NCBI RefSeq assembly: GCF_022430545.2
Contig: NZ_CP092488.2
Coordinates: 1,798,001 to 1,862,000, forward strand
Source of the DNA: Mycobacterium paraterrae
GTDB taxonomy: Bacteria; Actinomycetota; Actinomycetes; Mycobacteriales; Mycobacteriaceae
Reading direction: 5' to 3'
Length of the DNA stretch: 64,000 bases
The notes beneath the pieces are model-generated. The model was not told the DNA's origin. It ran no database searches and worked only from the letters and a program-made list of their open reading frames with translations. Position numbers and translations under genes: made by a program. Below are positions 43,520-52,089 of the stretch, piece by piece. How positions within the stretch are numbered: the first letter of the stretch is position 1; each line of letters begins with the position of its first letter.

Positions 43520-45295
43520 ATGAGCTTTGACGTGGTGATCAACAACGGCCGGTATTTCGACGGAACCGGTGGTCCCTCAGCAGTACGCAACCTCGGTGTC
43601 CGCGACGGCCATGTCGCCGCCGTGACAACGGAGCGGATCGAGGGTCGCGAGGAAATCGATGCTTCCGGGCAGTGGGTGCTGCCAGGTCTGATCGACATCC
43701 ACACCCACTACGACGTCGAAGTCCTCAACGGTCCGGCGCTAACCGAATCACTCCGGCACGGGGTGACCACGGTGGTGGTCGGATCGTGCTCGATCTCGAC
43801 GATTCACGTCGACGGTGTCGACGCCGGCGACCTCTTCGGCAGGGTCGAGGCGATTCCGCGCGACTACGTGATCGCCGCGATCGATCAACACAAGAACTGG
43901 TCCACTGCCGAAGAGTACGTGCGGGCGATCGAGGCACGCCCGCTTGGGCCTAATGTGACTGCATTTATCGGGCATTCCGACATGCGCACCGCCGTGATGG
44001 GCCTCGAGCGCGCGACGACCAAGGCCGACCAACCGACAAGGGCGGAGCTCGCACAGCTCGAACGCTGGCTCGGCGAGGCACTCGACGCCGGTTTCATCGG
44101 GCTTTCGTCTCAGCAGTTGCTTTTCGACCGGATCGACGGCGATGTGTGCCGCTCGCGCACGCTTCCCTCGACGTACGTCAAACGGCGCGAGATGCGTCGC
44201 TTAACCCGGTTGGTACGCAGGCGCGGACGGGTTTTGCAGAGCGGTCCCGACATTCAGCACCCCCACAAGATGGCTGCACAACTTGCGCGATCGATCGGTG
44301 GGGTGCGGCGTCCGTTGAAGATCAGCTTCCTGGCAGCCGCGGACGCCAAGTCCAATCCGATCGGATACCGGATATTGGTCGATGCTGCTCGTCTGATCAA
44401 CGCGTTGGGCGGCGACTTCCGGTGGCAACACCTGCCGGTGCCGTTCGAGGTCTACGGCGACGGCATCGATCTGGTGATCTTCGAAGAGTTGGGCGCCGGC
44501 GCCGCGGCACTACACCTGCGCGACGAGGTAGAGCGCAACGAGTTGATGCGAGATGAGCAGTATCGACGCCGGTTCCGCAAGGAGTACGACAACAAGTTCA
44601 AAATCGGTGCCTGGCACCGGGACTTCTTCGACGCCGATATCGTCTCCTGCCCAGATACGTCTCTGGTGGGTAGAACATTTGGACAGATCGGACTTGACCG
44701 AGGACTACATCCCGTCGATGCGTTCTTGGACCTCGTCCTCGAGCATGGCCGTGCGCTGCGATGGCGCACCGTGATTTCCAACCACCGGCCGAAGGTGCTC
44801 AAGAAACTGGCCGTTGACCCCGGAGTGCAGGTCGGCTTTTCCGATGCGGGTGCGCATCTGCGCAACATGGCGTTCTACAACAGCGGCCTGCGCCTACTGC
44901 GTCACGTTCACCAAAGCACAGTGGCCGGAGCCGAGTTCATGACGATCGAGCACGCCGTCCATCGGCTGACCGGTGAACTGGCCGACTGGTATTCGCTTGA
45001 TGCGGGGCACTTACGCGTGGGTGATCGAGCAGATATCACGGTAGTCGATCCGGCACACCTAGACGAGGCGTTGGATACTTATGTGGAGGAGCCCGTCGAG
45101 CAGTACGGCGGGCTGAGCCGCATGGTCAACCGCAACGACGACACGGTGACAGCGGTTCTCGTCGGCGGGCGAACGGTATTCCGTAACGGGGTGCCGACGG
45201 ATCTGGTGGGGTCGGTGCGAACGGGAAGCTTTTTGCGTGCCGGACGAAAGGTCGCCCCGCCGTCGGTTCCGGTGCGGGCGGCCGTCGGTGACTGA
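43520..45295 (+). CDS. Amidohydrolase, N-acyl-D-amino-acid deacylase-like
   Basis: A 591-residue metal-dependent amidohydrolase of the D-aminoacylase branch. It has an N-terminal beta-sandwich (FDVVINNGRYFDGTGGPS), a metal motif LIDIHTHYDVEV (His61, His63), GFSDAGAHLRNMAFYN near residue 445, and a closing DRADITVVDPAHL. Relatives remove acyl groups from D-amino acids or open cyclic amides; the substrate here is open. ATG at 43520 follows AGGAG at a spacing of 11; an ATG at 43499 is possible. Its stop overlaps the esterase start by eight bases. Confidence 0.85.
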   Translation: MSFDVVINNGRYFDGTGGPSAVRNLGVRDGHVAAVTTERIEGREEIDASGQWVLPGLIDIHTHYDVEVLNGPALTESLRHGVTTVVVGSCSISTIHVDGVDAGDLFGRVEAIPRDYVIAAIDQHKNWSTAEEYVRAIEARPLGPNVTAFIGHSDMRTAVMGLERATTKADQPTRAELAQLERWLGEALDAGFIGLSSQQLLFDRIDGDVCRSRTLPSTYVKRREMRRLTRLVRRRGRVLQSGPDIQHPHKMAAQLARSIGGVRRPLKISFLAAADAKSNPIGYRILVDAARLINALGGDFRWQHLPVPFEVYGDGIDLVIFEELGAGAAALHLRDEVERNELMRDEQYRRRFRKEYDNKFKIGAWHRDFFDADIVSCPDTSLVGRTFGQIGLDRGLHPVDAFLDLVLEHGRALRWRTVISNHRPKVLKKLAVDPGVQVGFSDAGAHLRNMAFYNSGLRLLRHVHQSTVAGAEFMTIEHAVHRLTGELADWYSLDAGHLRVGDRADITVVDPAHLDEALDTYVEEPVEQYGGLSRMVNRNDDTVTAVLVGGRTVFRNGVPTDLVGSVRTGSFLRAGRKVAPPSVPVRAAVGD

Positions 45296-46196
45296 TATCG
45301 ACTACACGCAATTCGACCCGCAGCTGCGCAGGCTCGCCCGCGTTCTCCCGAAAGGCTATGCGCTGCAACGCGGTCTGTGGTTGCCGCGTGCACTGATGGC
45401 TCTCGCGGCCACGTTTGGCCAAAGGCGCGGAGTCGAGGTGGCCGCTGTGAGCCGTGACGTCACGGTTCGCATCCATCGCCCGACGATAAGGTCACAACCC
45501 AGCCCAGCCTTGTTGTGGATTCATGGCGGGGGTATGTGTATGGGGTCCGCGGCACAGGAGGATTCCTTCTGCCGCAAGCTGGTCAACGCCACCGGGGTTA
45601 CGGTGGTCGCCGTCGACCACCGGCTCTCGCCGGAACACCCGTATCCTGCGCCGTTGGAAGATTGTTATGCCGCACTGCTGTGGTTGTCACGTCAGACGTG
45701 GGTCGACCAAACGCGAATAGCTGTCGGCGGGGCGAGCGCCGGGGGTGGAATCGCCGCTGCCATAGCGCAACGCGCGCATGATCGCAGAGATGTCGAGGTA
45801 GCGCTGCAGCTGATGGTGTATCCGATGCTCGATGACCGGACGCCCGAGGAGTCCGGCCGACGGGTGATGTGGACTGCTCGCGACAATCGACTGGCGTGGC
45901 AGTGGTATCTCGGCGCCGCCGACCCTGAAACGGCCGTTCCGGCCCGACGCGCGGATCTGTCCGGCCTGCCCCCGGCATGGATCGGGGTGGGGAGCAGTGA
46001 CCTTTTCCACGACGAATGTCGTGCTTACGCGGAACGGCTCCGCCACTTCAGTGTCCCCGTGCACGAGGAAATCGCAGGCGGAGCCTTTCACGCGTTCGAT
46101 TTGATCGCGCCGAAAGCTGATGTGTCACGCCGCTTTTTCGCCAGCCAGTGCCGCGCGTTGCGCGCGGTGCTCACCGATGACCGCGTGCAGTTTTGA
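45288..46196 (+). CDS. HSL-family esterase/lipase
   Basis: A 302-residue hormone-sensitive-lipase-type esterase. Oxyanion motif HGGG at 79-82 (LLWIHGGGMCMGS), nucleophile Ser150 in GGASAGGG, acid in GSSDLFHDE and His in GGAFHAFD. It cleaves short or bulky esters, so it is a natural partner for a Baeyer-Villiger monooxygenase, which makes esters. GTG at 45288 overlaps the upstream stop by eight bases and starts the fold; an earlier ATG would run deep into the amidohydrolase. Confidence 0.9.
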   Translation: MTDIDYTQFDPQLRRLARVLPKGYALQRGLWLPRALMALAATFGQRRGVEVAAVSRDVTVRIHRPTIRSQPSPALLWIHGGGMCMGSAAQEDSFCRKLVNATGVTVVAVDHRLSPEHPYPAPLEDCYAALLWLSRQTWVDQTRIAVGGASAGGGIAAAIAQRAHDRRDVEVALQLMVYPMLDDRTPEESGRRVMWTARDNRLAWQWYLGAADPETAVPARRADLSGLPPAWIGVGSSDLFHDECRAYAERLRHFSVPVHEEIAGGAFHAFDLIAPKADVSRRFFASQCRALRAVLTDDRVQF

Positions 46197-46205
46197 GGCG
46201 TTGCC

Positions 46206-47336
46206 ATGCCTCGACAGGAGTCACTGGACCTGACAAGGCGTGTGTTGAAGCACGTCGAGAATGACACCTTGGATGTTGTCGATGATGTATGGCGGGAGCC
46301 GCGCGAGGCGTTTGTCGACCGCGAACGATTTGACGCCGATGTCAACATGCTGCGGCGGGTGCCGCACGTGATCGGTTGGGCCGGAGAGGTTGCGGCGCCG
46401 GGTCAGTACACCACGAAAGACGTTCTGGGCATTCCGATCCTGGTCACTCGGAGAGGCGACGGGCTACTTCAAGCCTTCATCAATGGCTGCGCCCATCGCG
46501 GCGCGCAGGTTGCCGCCGACTGCGGAAGGACACGAATCTTCAAGTGTCCCTATCACGGTTGGACCTACGGTCTTGATGGCCGCCTCACCGGCGCGCCAGC
46601 ACGCAGAATGTTCGCAGGTGCGGGGCTGGAAGAACGTGGCCTTATTCGGCTACCCGTCAGCGAGCAGGCGGGACTGATCGTGCTCGGATTGTCGGACGAC
46701 GTGGATGTCTCGACCGCCCTCGACGGCATATCGGAACCGCTGTCGGGCTACAACTTCAGCCATAACCATCACGCTGAAACACGGCGCTTCGACATCGCGT
46801 GCAATTGGAAGCTCGCGATCGACGTGAATTTCGAGGGCTATCACTTCCCCTACGTCCACGCCGACACCTTAGATCCGATAGCGTCGAATAACTCGGTTTA
46901 CGACATCTACGGTCGAAACATCCGCTGGGCCTTTCCGTTTCGCGACATCGTGCAGTACCGCGTTTTGCCCGAGACCGACTGGCCTGATCAGTTCTTCGGT
47001 ACCGTGGTGTACGGCTTGTACCCCAGTTGTGTGCTCATCGAAGCCCCGGGCACGTCGCAGATGCTGCGGGCATACCCAGGGAAGAATCCCGGCGAGACCG
47101 TGCTCTACCTGTCTATCGGAGCGCCCAAAGAGATCACGACCGATGAAGAACGGGCCTGGTACAAAATGGGAATCGACGGTGCCGCCCAGGTACTCGACGG
47201 TCAGGATTTCCCGATGGCCGAGGCCTGTCAACGCGGACTCGAAGCCGGCGTCGACCATGTGGTATTCGGACGCAACGAGCCCCTGCTTCACCACCTGGCC
47301 GCGACCTGGCAACACGCGCTGGGTACGGAATGCTAG
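46206..47336 (+). CDS. Rieske non-heme iron oxygenase, alpha-type subunit
   Basis: A 376-residue Rieske oxygenase. The [2Fe-2S] ligands are Cys95/His97 (CAHRGAQ) and Cys114/His117 (CPYHGWTYGLDG). The mononuclear iron site is NFEGYHFPYVH (His213, His218), with the third acid ligand expected in the last third. It hydroxylates or demethylates a ring or side chain. No ferredoxin or reductase gene lies nearby, so electrons must come from elsewhere. It follows the esterase by nine bases. Confidence 0.9.
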   Translation: MPRQESLDLTRRVLKHVENDTLDVVDDVWREPREAFVDRERFDADVNMLRRVPHVIGWAGEVAAPGQYTTKDVLGIPILVTRRGDGLLQAFINGCAHRGAQVAADCGRTRIFKCPYHGWTYGLDGRLTGAPARRMFAGAGLEERGLIRLPVSEQAGLIVLGLSDDVDVSTALDGISEPLSGYNFSHNHHAETRRFDIACNWKLAIDVNFEGYHFPYVHADTLDPIASNNSVYDIYGRNIRWAFPFRDIVQYRVLPETDWPDQFFGTVVYGLYPSCVLIEAPGTSQMLRAYPGKNPGETVLYLSIGAPKEITTDEERAWYKMGIDGAAQVLDGQDFPMAEACQRGLEAGVDHVVFGRNEPLLHHLAATWQHALGTEC

Positions 47337-47365
47337 CCGTCCACAGACCCCAGGCGGATTGAGCA

Positions 47366-49111
47366 ATGGGATTTTTCGCAGCGGACTCACCGCCGATCGA
47401 CTATGCGGTCTGGCGGCAGGGTAGTAGATCCGACCGACTCAAGCCCCTCGTGCGCCACATCGCGGAGCGGGGAATGGGGAGTCCTGATGTGCTCTTCGTG
47501 GCCTACGCGGTGAAAATTGTTCTGTTCATGCTCGGCGCTTTGGGTTTCGTGTTGACCACCGAAGGGATTGGCGGCCTGAGCGACATCAGCTCGTGGTGGA
47601 GCGAACCGATCGTCTTCCAGAAGGTCGTCTTGTGGTCACTGCTGTTCGAAGTACTAGGCCTCGGGTGCGGATTCGGACCGTTGACCGGCAAGATCAAGCC
47701 ACCGATGGGCTCGGTGCTGTACTGGCTGCGTGTGGGCACCATTCGCCTGCCGCCGTGGCCACGGTGGATTCCACTGACTGCCGGTGATCACCGTACGCTG
47801 TTCGAAGTAACGCTCTATGCGGGCCTCTTGGTAACTACCGTCTACGCGCTGTGCTCGGATGGCGTCAAGGCAATGTCCTTTCCGGGCAATACTATTGGGT
47901 TGATTCCGGAGTGGCCCGTCGTGGTAATCGTCGCGCTGTTGGCTGTGGTGGGGCTGCGGGACAAGCTGATTTTCCTAGCTTGTCGAGGCGAGGTCTACGG
48001 CGCGCTGACGGTCACTTTCCTGCTGCCGGGCCTGGACATGATTGTGGCCGCCAAACTGGTGATGGTGGCGATCTGGATGGGGGCGGCGACGTCGAAGTTG
48101 AACAGGCATTTCCCGTTTGTGGTTGCGACCATGATGGGGAATAGCCCGTTGGTCCGCTGGAAGCGGTTGCGTAAGAAGCTGTATCGCCGCTTTCCTGAAG
48201 ACATCCGGCCGAGTGTCATTCCCCGAATCCTCGCGCACGGCGGAACCGTCATCGAACTCGGCGTCCCGCTGGTCTTATTGTTATCCCAAGGCGGTCCGGT
48301 GACCATGGTCGCCGCGTTCGTGATGGTCGTCTTCCATCTGGTGATTCTGACGTCGATCCCGTTGGGCGTCCCGCTGGAGTGGAACGTGTTCATGATCTTC
48401 GGCATCGGCACACTGTTTGTCGCCCACGCCAACATCGGAATCGGTGACCTTCAACACCCGTGGCCGGTGGTCGCGCTGACGGCCGTAATCGTGACCGCGA
48501 TTGCCCTTGGCAACCTCCATCCGCCCAGTGTGTCGTTCCTGCCCGGTATGCGGTATTACGCTGGTAATTGGGATATTTCGACCTGGTGCCTGACCGAGTC
48601 GGCAACAACGAAAATTCACCAGGCGCGTATCGGGCTCGGCCTGCTACAGCACAAGCAGCTCGAACGCATGGTCGGCGCCCAGAATGCCGAGATCACGCTC
48701 TTTCGCGGGCTGGCCTTCCGGGCGATGTACGCACACGGACGAGCGGTAGTGACGTTACTGAACCGCGCGATACCCGAAGGGCGAGAGGCCGACTACGCCG
48801 TCATCGAAGGAGAGATGGTCGCCGCGTACGCGCTGGGCTGGAGCTTCGGCGACGGGCACCTGCATAACGAGAAGCTGCTGCGAGCACTGCAGTCCCGCTG
48901 CCGATTCGAGCCCGGTGAGGTGCGCGTCATCATGATCGACGGGCAACCCATCCACCGACAGCGTCAGAATTACCGCCTGATCGACGCAGCGAGTGGGGAA
49001 TTCGAACGGGGAACATTCGAGATCGGGGAACTTGTCATCCGTCAACCCTGGCACGACGATGTCCCGGTCAACGTCGTAGCGCAGGCATCCAGACCACCCG
49101 GGTTGCGCTGA
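47366..49111 (+). CDS. DUF3556 polytopic membrane protein
   Basis: A 581-residue membrane protein of the DUF3556 family, which I know only from mycobacteria and relatives. It has about nine hydrophobic spans in the first 390 residues (AYAVKIVLFMLGALGFVLTT, LLFEVLGLGCGFGPL, VVVIVALLAVVGL, MVAAFVMVVFHLVILTSIPL), then a soluble C-terminal part of about 190 residues. The function is unknown; the operon suggests uptake or membrane-linked handling of the same substrate as the Rieske oxygenase. It starts 29 bases after that gene and converges with a TetR gene. Confidence 0.85.
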   Translation: MGFFAADSPPIDYAVWRQGSRSDRLKPLVRHIAERGMGSPDVLFVAYAVKIVLFMLGALGFVLTTEGIGGLSDISSWWSEPIVFQKVVLWSLLFEVLGLGCGFGPLTGKIKPPMGSVLYWLRVGTIRLPPWPRWIPLTAGDHRTLFEVTLYAGLLVTTVYALCSDGVKAMSFPGNTIGLIPEWPVVVIVALLAVVGLRDKLIFLACRGEVYGALTVTFLLPGLDMIVAAKLVMVAIWMGAATSKLNRHFPFVVATMMGNSPLVRWKRLRKKLYRRFPEDIRPSVIPRILAHGGTVIELGVPLVLLLSQGGPVTMVAAFVMVVFHLVILTSIPLGVPLEWNVFMIFGIGTLFVAHANIGIGDLQHPWPVVALTAVIVTAIALGNLHPPSVSFLPGMRYYAGNWDISTWCLTESATTKIHQARIGLGLLQHKQLERMVGAQNAEITLFRGLAFRAMYAHGRAVVTLLNRAIPEGREADYAVIEGEMVAAYALGWSFGDGHLHNEKLLRALQSRCRFEPGEVRVIMIDGQPIHRQRQNYRLIDAASGEFERGTFEIGELVIRQPWHDDVPVNVVAQASRPPGLR

Positions 49112-49127
49112 GATTCCTGCAGCGACC

Positions 49128-49766
49128 TCAACCAGAAATTGGCTGGAGCCGTCTGATGTGTGTGGCCAGAAACCCGTCGACGGCGACCGGCACCACCGCT
49201 TGGTAGTCAAAGTATTCCAACATGCTGAATTTCCCGAGCACGATCGGTCCCAGCAGCAGTGCGGCAGCTCGGGTTCGGTCGACTTCGCCGAACTCAGCGA
49301 CTGCGTCCTTGCTGTCGAAGATGGCGTCGAACGGGGCGGCGTATTGCTCGGCTACACGCTTCCGTAGATTGCGGATCTCGGCGCTTGCAGTGCCGTCCCT
49401 CGTTCTGCCCCAGGGCAAGTGCTCGAGATCGCCACCGAGTGCAAGCCACGACATCGCAAGGAGACTGACCGGCACCTCAGCGATCAGTTCAGCCTGCGCG
49501 CTCACAGCAGCAAGTAGTCGATCGCGGATAGATCCGTCGGCAGGCGCGATGGGTGCGGGCGGAATCAGCGCATGAAATGCGGCAGCCACCAAATCATTTC
49601 CACTGGCAAAGTGGCGGTACAGAGTTGCGCGAGCTACATGCGAAGCGCGCGTCACTGCGTCGACGGTGACGGCGCTCGGACCGCCGGACCTCAGCAGCAT
49701 CGTCGCTGCTTGCAGAAGGCGCGCACGTGAATGTGCCACGCGTGGATCCATGTGTGCGTGCGACAC
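49128..49766 (-). CDS. TetR-family regulator
   Basis: A 212-residue TetR regulator. Its HTH is RLLQAATMLLRSGGPSAVTVDAVTRASHVARATLYRHFASGNDLV (about 16-60). GTG at 49766 follows GGGAGG; ATG five codons later is an alternative. The SDR gene at 49819 ends 52 bases upstream on the same strand, so the two are probably cotranscribed and the regulator may control that SDR. Confidence 0.86.
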   Translation of the reverse strand: MSHAHMDPRVAHSRARLLQAATMLLRSGGPSAVTVDAVTRASHVARATLYRHFASGNDLVAAAFHALIPPAPIAPADGSIRDRLLAAVSAQAELIAEVPVSLLAMSWLALGGDLEHLPWGRTRDGTASAEIRNLRKRVAEQYAAPFDAIFDSKDAVAEFGEVDRTRAAALLLGPIVLGKFSMLEYFDYQAVVPVAVDGFLATHIRRLQPISG

Positions 49767-49818
49767 GTGCAGCACCTCCCGAACTAACAAGCCACGCTGG
49801 GCGGGTCGATTAGGTCGC

Positions 49819-50676
49819 TTACACACCCATCTTCAACCCGGCGCCTCCGTCGATAAACAGCTGTTGTCCAGTGAGGTAACGAGATTCATCGGACGCGAGA
49901 TACACGACAGCGTGGGACACGTCTTCAGGCTCGATGTACGGGATCGGCATCGCCTGCAGTATCGGGAACACGATCTCAGCGTCTTCCCGACTGGGCTCAG
50001 GTAGGTCGGGGCGGAAGACTCGATACATCGGAAGGTTGTGCAGCATAGGGGTATTGACGCTGGTCGGGTGAATCGCGTTGATTCGGATGTTGTGCGGGGC
50101 CATAGTAAGCGCCAGCGCCTTGGTGTAGTCGCGCACCATCTTCTTTGCCATTCCGTAGCCAGCGCCGCCTGGTCCTTGCGGACCACCGCCAGTGGCCAGG
50201 TCTTTCTGGTCGACCAATCCCGCGATGGAGCCCGTCACAATGACCGAGCCCCCGGCGGTGAGGTGGTCGAGGCCCAGATGGACGGTGTTGACGACTCCGA
50301 CAAAGTCGACGTCGAAGGCGTCGATGAACCCGCGGTACGGAATGTGGTTGCCCTGCGGGCAGATCCCAGCGTTGGCCACCACGACATGCAGTCCGCCGAG
50401 ATCGGCGACGGCGGCATCGAGAGCCTTCTTGAGCGCCGCGCGGTCACGGACGTCTACCGCGGCGGCAACCACGCGCCGCCCCGACTTCTCGACGAGCTGT
50501 GCGGTCTCGTCGAGGTCAGCCTGAGTCGCGAGCGGGTACTCGTTGGATTCGATGTTGGCGCAGATGTCGAGGGCGATGATGTCGGCACCTTCGTCGGCCA
50601 TGTGGACTGCGTGGCTGCGGCCCTGACCGCGGGCTGCGCCGGTGACAACAGCCACCTTGCCGGTCAGACGGTTCAT
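49819..50676 (-). CDS. Mycofactocin-coupled SDR dehydrogenase
   Basis: A 285-residue SDR whose VTGAARGQGRSHAVHMADEGADIIALDIC start matches the mycofactocin-coupled subfamily, where NAD stays bound and electrons leave through the redox peptide mycofactocin. NAG is at about 103-105; catalytic Ser is in VTGSIAG and Tyr/Lys in GYGMAKK. The GDP-type insert QKDLATGGGPQGPG fits the subfamily too. GGAGGGG precedes the ATG at 50676. A small palindrome AACAC-TCA-GTGTT lies 52 bases upstream. It likely oxidises an alcohol from the neighbouring pathways. Confidence 0.88.
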   Translation of the reverse strand: MNRLTGKVAVVTGAARGQGRSHAVHMADEGADIIALDICANIESNEYPLATQADLDETAQLVEKSGRRVVAAAVDVRDRAALKKALDAAVADLGGLHVVVANAGICPQGNHIPYRGFIDAFDVDFVGVVNTVHLGLDHLTAGGSVIVTGSIAGLVDQKDLATGGGPQGPGGAGYGMAKKMVRDYTKALALTMAPHNIRINAIHPTSVNTPMLHNLPMYRVFRPDLPEPSREDAEIVFPILQAMPIPYIEPEDVSHAVVYLASDESRYLTGQQLFIDGGAGLKMGV

Positions 50677-50728
50677 CTACCCCTCCATTGGGGACGGCGG
50701 ACGGAACATCGATCGCATTGGATGATAG

Positions 50729-50741
50729 AACACTCAGTGTT
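50729..50741. promoter_or_regulatory. Small palindrome upstream of the mycofactocin-coupled SDR
   Basis: AACAC-TCA-GTGTT, 52 bases before the SDR start. It could be a half-turn operator for the TetR downstream; it is single-copy and weakly supported. Confidence 0.25.
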
Positions 50742-50794
50742 AATCTGTCACACATGGTCGTGTCATCGGATGCTGACGTGGACACTGACGCCGG

Positions 50795-51208
50795 ATGACG
50801 GTCCAACTGCTGGCGTTTCACGAATTAGCGCAGGCGAAAGCACGCTATTGCCGGCTGCTGGATTGTAAGGACTGGGTGGGGCTGAGCGAATTGCTCTCCG
50901 AGGATATCGAATTCGACCTCAGTGACGGCAATCCTGACGTACCGCCCATCACCGGGCGCGAGAATGTGCTCAATGCCGTGCAATCGTCAGTTGCCGGAGC
51001 CAAGACGGTGCATCAAGTCCACGCGCCGGAGTTCGACCTCCACGGCGACGATGCCTGGGTGGTCTGGGCGGTTCAGGAGCGGGTTGTATGGGACAACGGC
51101 ACTTCGCTGACCGCTTTCGGCCGCTATCACGACCATTGGATCCGCCATGGTGGGCAATGGAAGATCTCTGCGCTGCGGCTGACCCACCAGATCATGGACT
51201 TCAGTTGA
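50795..51208 (+). CDS. NTF2-like / SnoaL-like protein
   Basis: A 137-residue NTF2-like protein: AKARYCRLLDCKDWVGLSELLSEDIEFDLSD forms the first helix-strand unit and FGRYHDHWIRHGGQWKISALRLTHQIMDF the typical last strands. It is a possible isomerase, dehydratase or binding protein. No clear ribosome site precedes the ATG; the start is uncertain by a few codons. It is 70 bases before an SDR on the same strand, probably an operon. Confidence 0.75.
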   Translation: MTVQLLAFHELAQAKARYCRLLDCKDWVGLSELLSEDIEFDLSDGNPDVPPITGRENVLNAVQSSVAGAKTVHQVHAPEFDLHGDDAWVVWAVQERVVWDNGTSLTAFGRYHDHWIRHGGQWKISALRLTHQIMDFS

Positions 51209-51278
51209 CGTGACACGCAGCCTCGCCGACGAAGGCGCTCTGTGCCGCCGAGTTTCGAGCGGGTATTAGGAGGAGCCG

Positions 51279-52085
51279 ATGGTGCTGCGTCGCGATGCGG
51301 TATCGCTCGAGGGCAAAGTAGCGGTGGTCACCGGCGACGGCGCCGGGATCGGTCGCGCTGTCGCGGCCGCTTTCACGGAATTCGGTGCGCGCGTGGCAAT
51401 CTGGGATAGAGATGCCGCCGCGGTGACCTCTGCCGTAGAGGAGATCGGCCTGCTCGGCTGCCTCACCGACGTCCGCGACGCCGAGCAGGTTGAGACTGCA
51501 CTTGCCGAGACCATCGAGAAGCACGGCACACCCCACATCTTGGTCAATAATGCAGGCGGCGTGTTTTGGTCAGGCTTGCTGGAGACGTCTGTGAACGGTT
51601 GGGAAGCACTTATCCGGCTCAACCTGACGCAGGTTCTCCTGTGCACTCAAAGGGTCGCGCGCGCGATGGTGAGCACCCAAACTGGCGGCAGCATAATCAA
51701 TATCGGCACGATCGAAGGGGTTCGGGCGGCACCCGGTTTCGCGGCCTACGCCGCCGCCAAGGCCGGCGTCGACAACTTCACCAAGACCGCCGCTCTCGAA
51801 CTCGCCCCGCACAACATCCGGGTCAACGGACTCGCACCCGACTTCACGCTCACCGACAGCCTGCGCAAAATGGCCCCAAGCGGCGCCGGGAACGCCACGT
51901 TCATGGTCCCGTTGGGCCGAGCTGGCCATGTCGACGAGATGGCTGGCGCAGCAGTGTTTCTCGCGAGCGATCTCAGCTCTTACGTGACCGGACAGACGCT
52001 GCACGTCGACGGCGGCACGGCAGCGGCAGGAGGTTGGTACCACCATCCAGAGGGCGGACATTACATACTCGGGCGGCCCACCTGA
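51279..52085 (+). CDS. SDR-family dehydrogenase
   Basis: A 268-residue classical SDR: VTGDGAGIG (about 20), NNAGG (about 89), catalytic Ser in NIGTIEG region with Tyr/Lys in FAAYAAAKAGV, and a C-terminal ASDLSSYVTGQTLHVDGG signature. AGGAGG lies five bases before the ATG. It converges with the 52090 gene, which ends four bases away. Confidence 0.88.
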   Translation: MVLRRDAVSLEGKVAVVTGDGAGIGRAVAAAFTEFGARVAIWDRDAAAVTSAVEEIGLLGCLTDVRDAEQVETALAETIEKHGTPHILVNNAGGVFWSGLLETSVNGWEALIRLNLTQVLLCTQRVARAMVSTQTGGSIINIGTIEGVRAAPGFAAYAAAKAGVDNFTKTAALELAPHNIRVNGLAPDFTLTDSLRKMAPSGAGNATFMVPLGRAGHVDEMAGAAVFLASDLSSYVTGQTLHVDGGTAAAGGWYHHPEGGHYILGRPT

Positions 52086-52089
52086 ATCC

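Noticed and set aside
50038..50868. A 276-codon plus-strand frame over the mycofactocin-coupled SDR
   Set aside because: Shadow of a clear SDR on the other strand.
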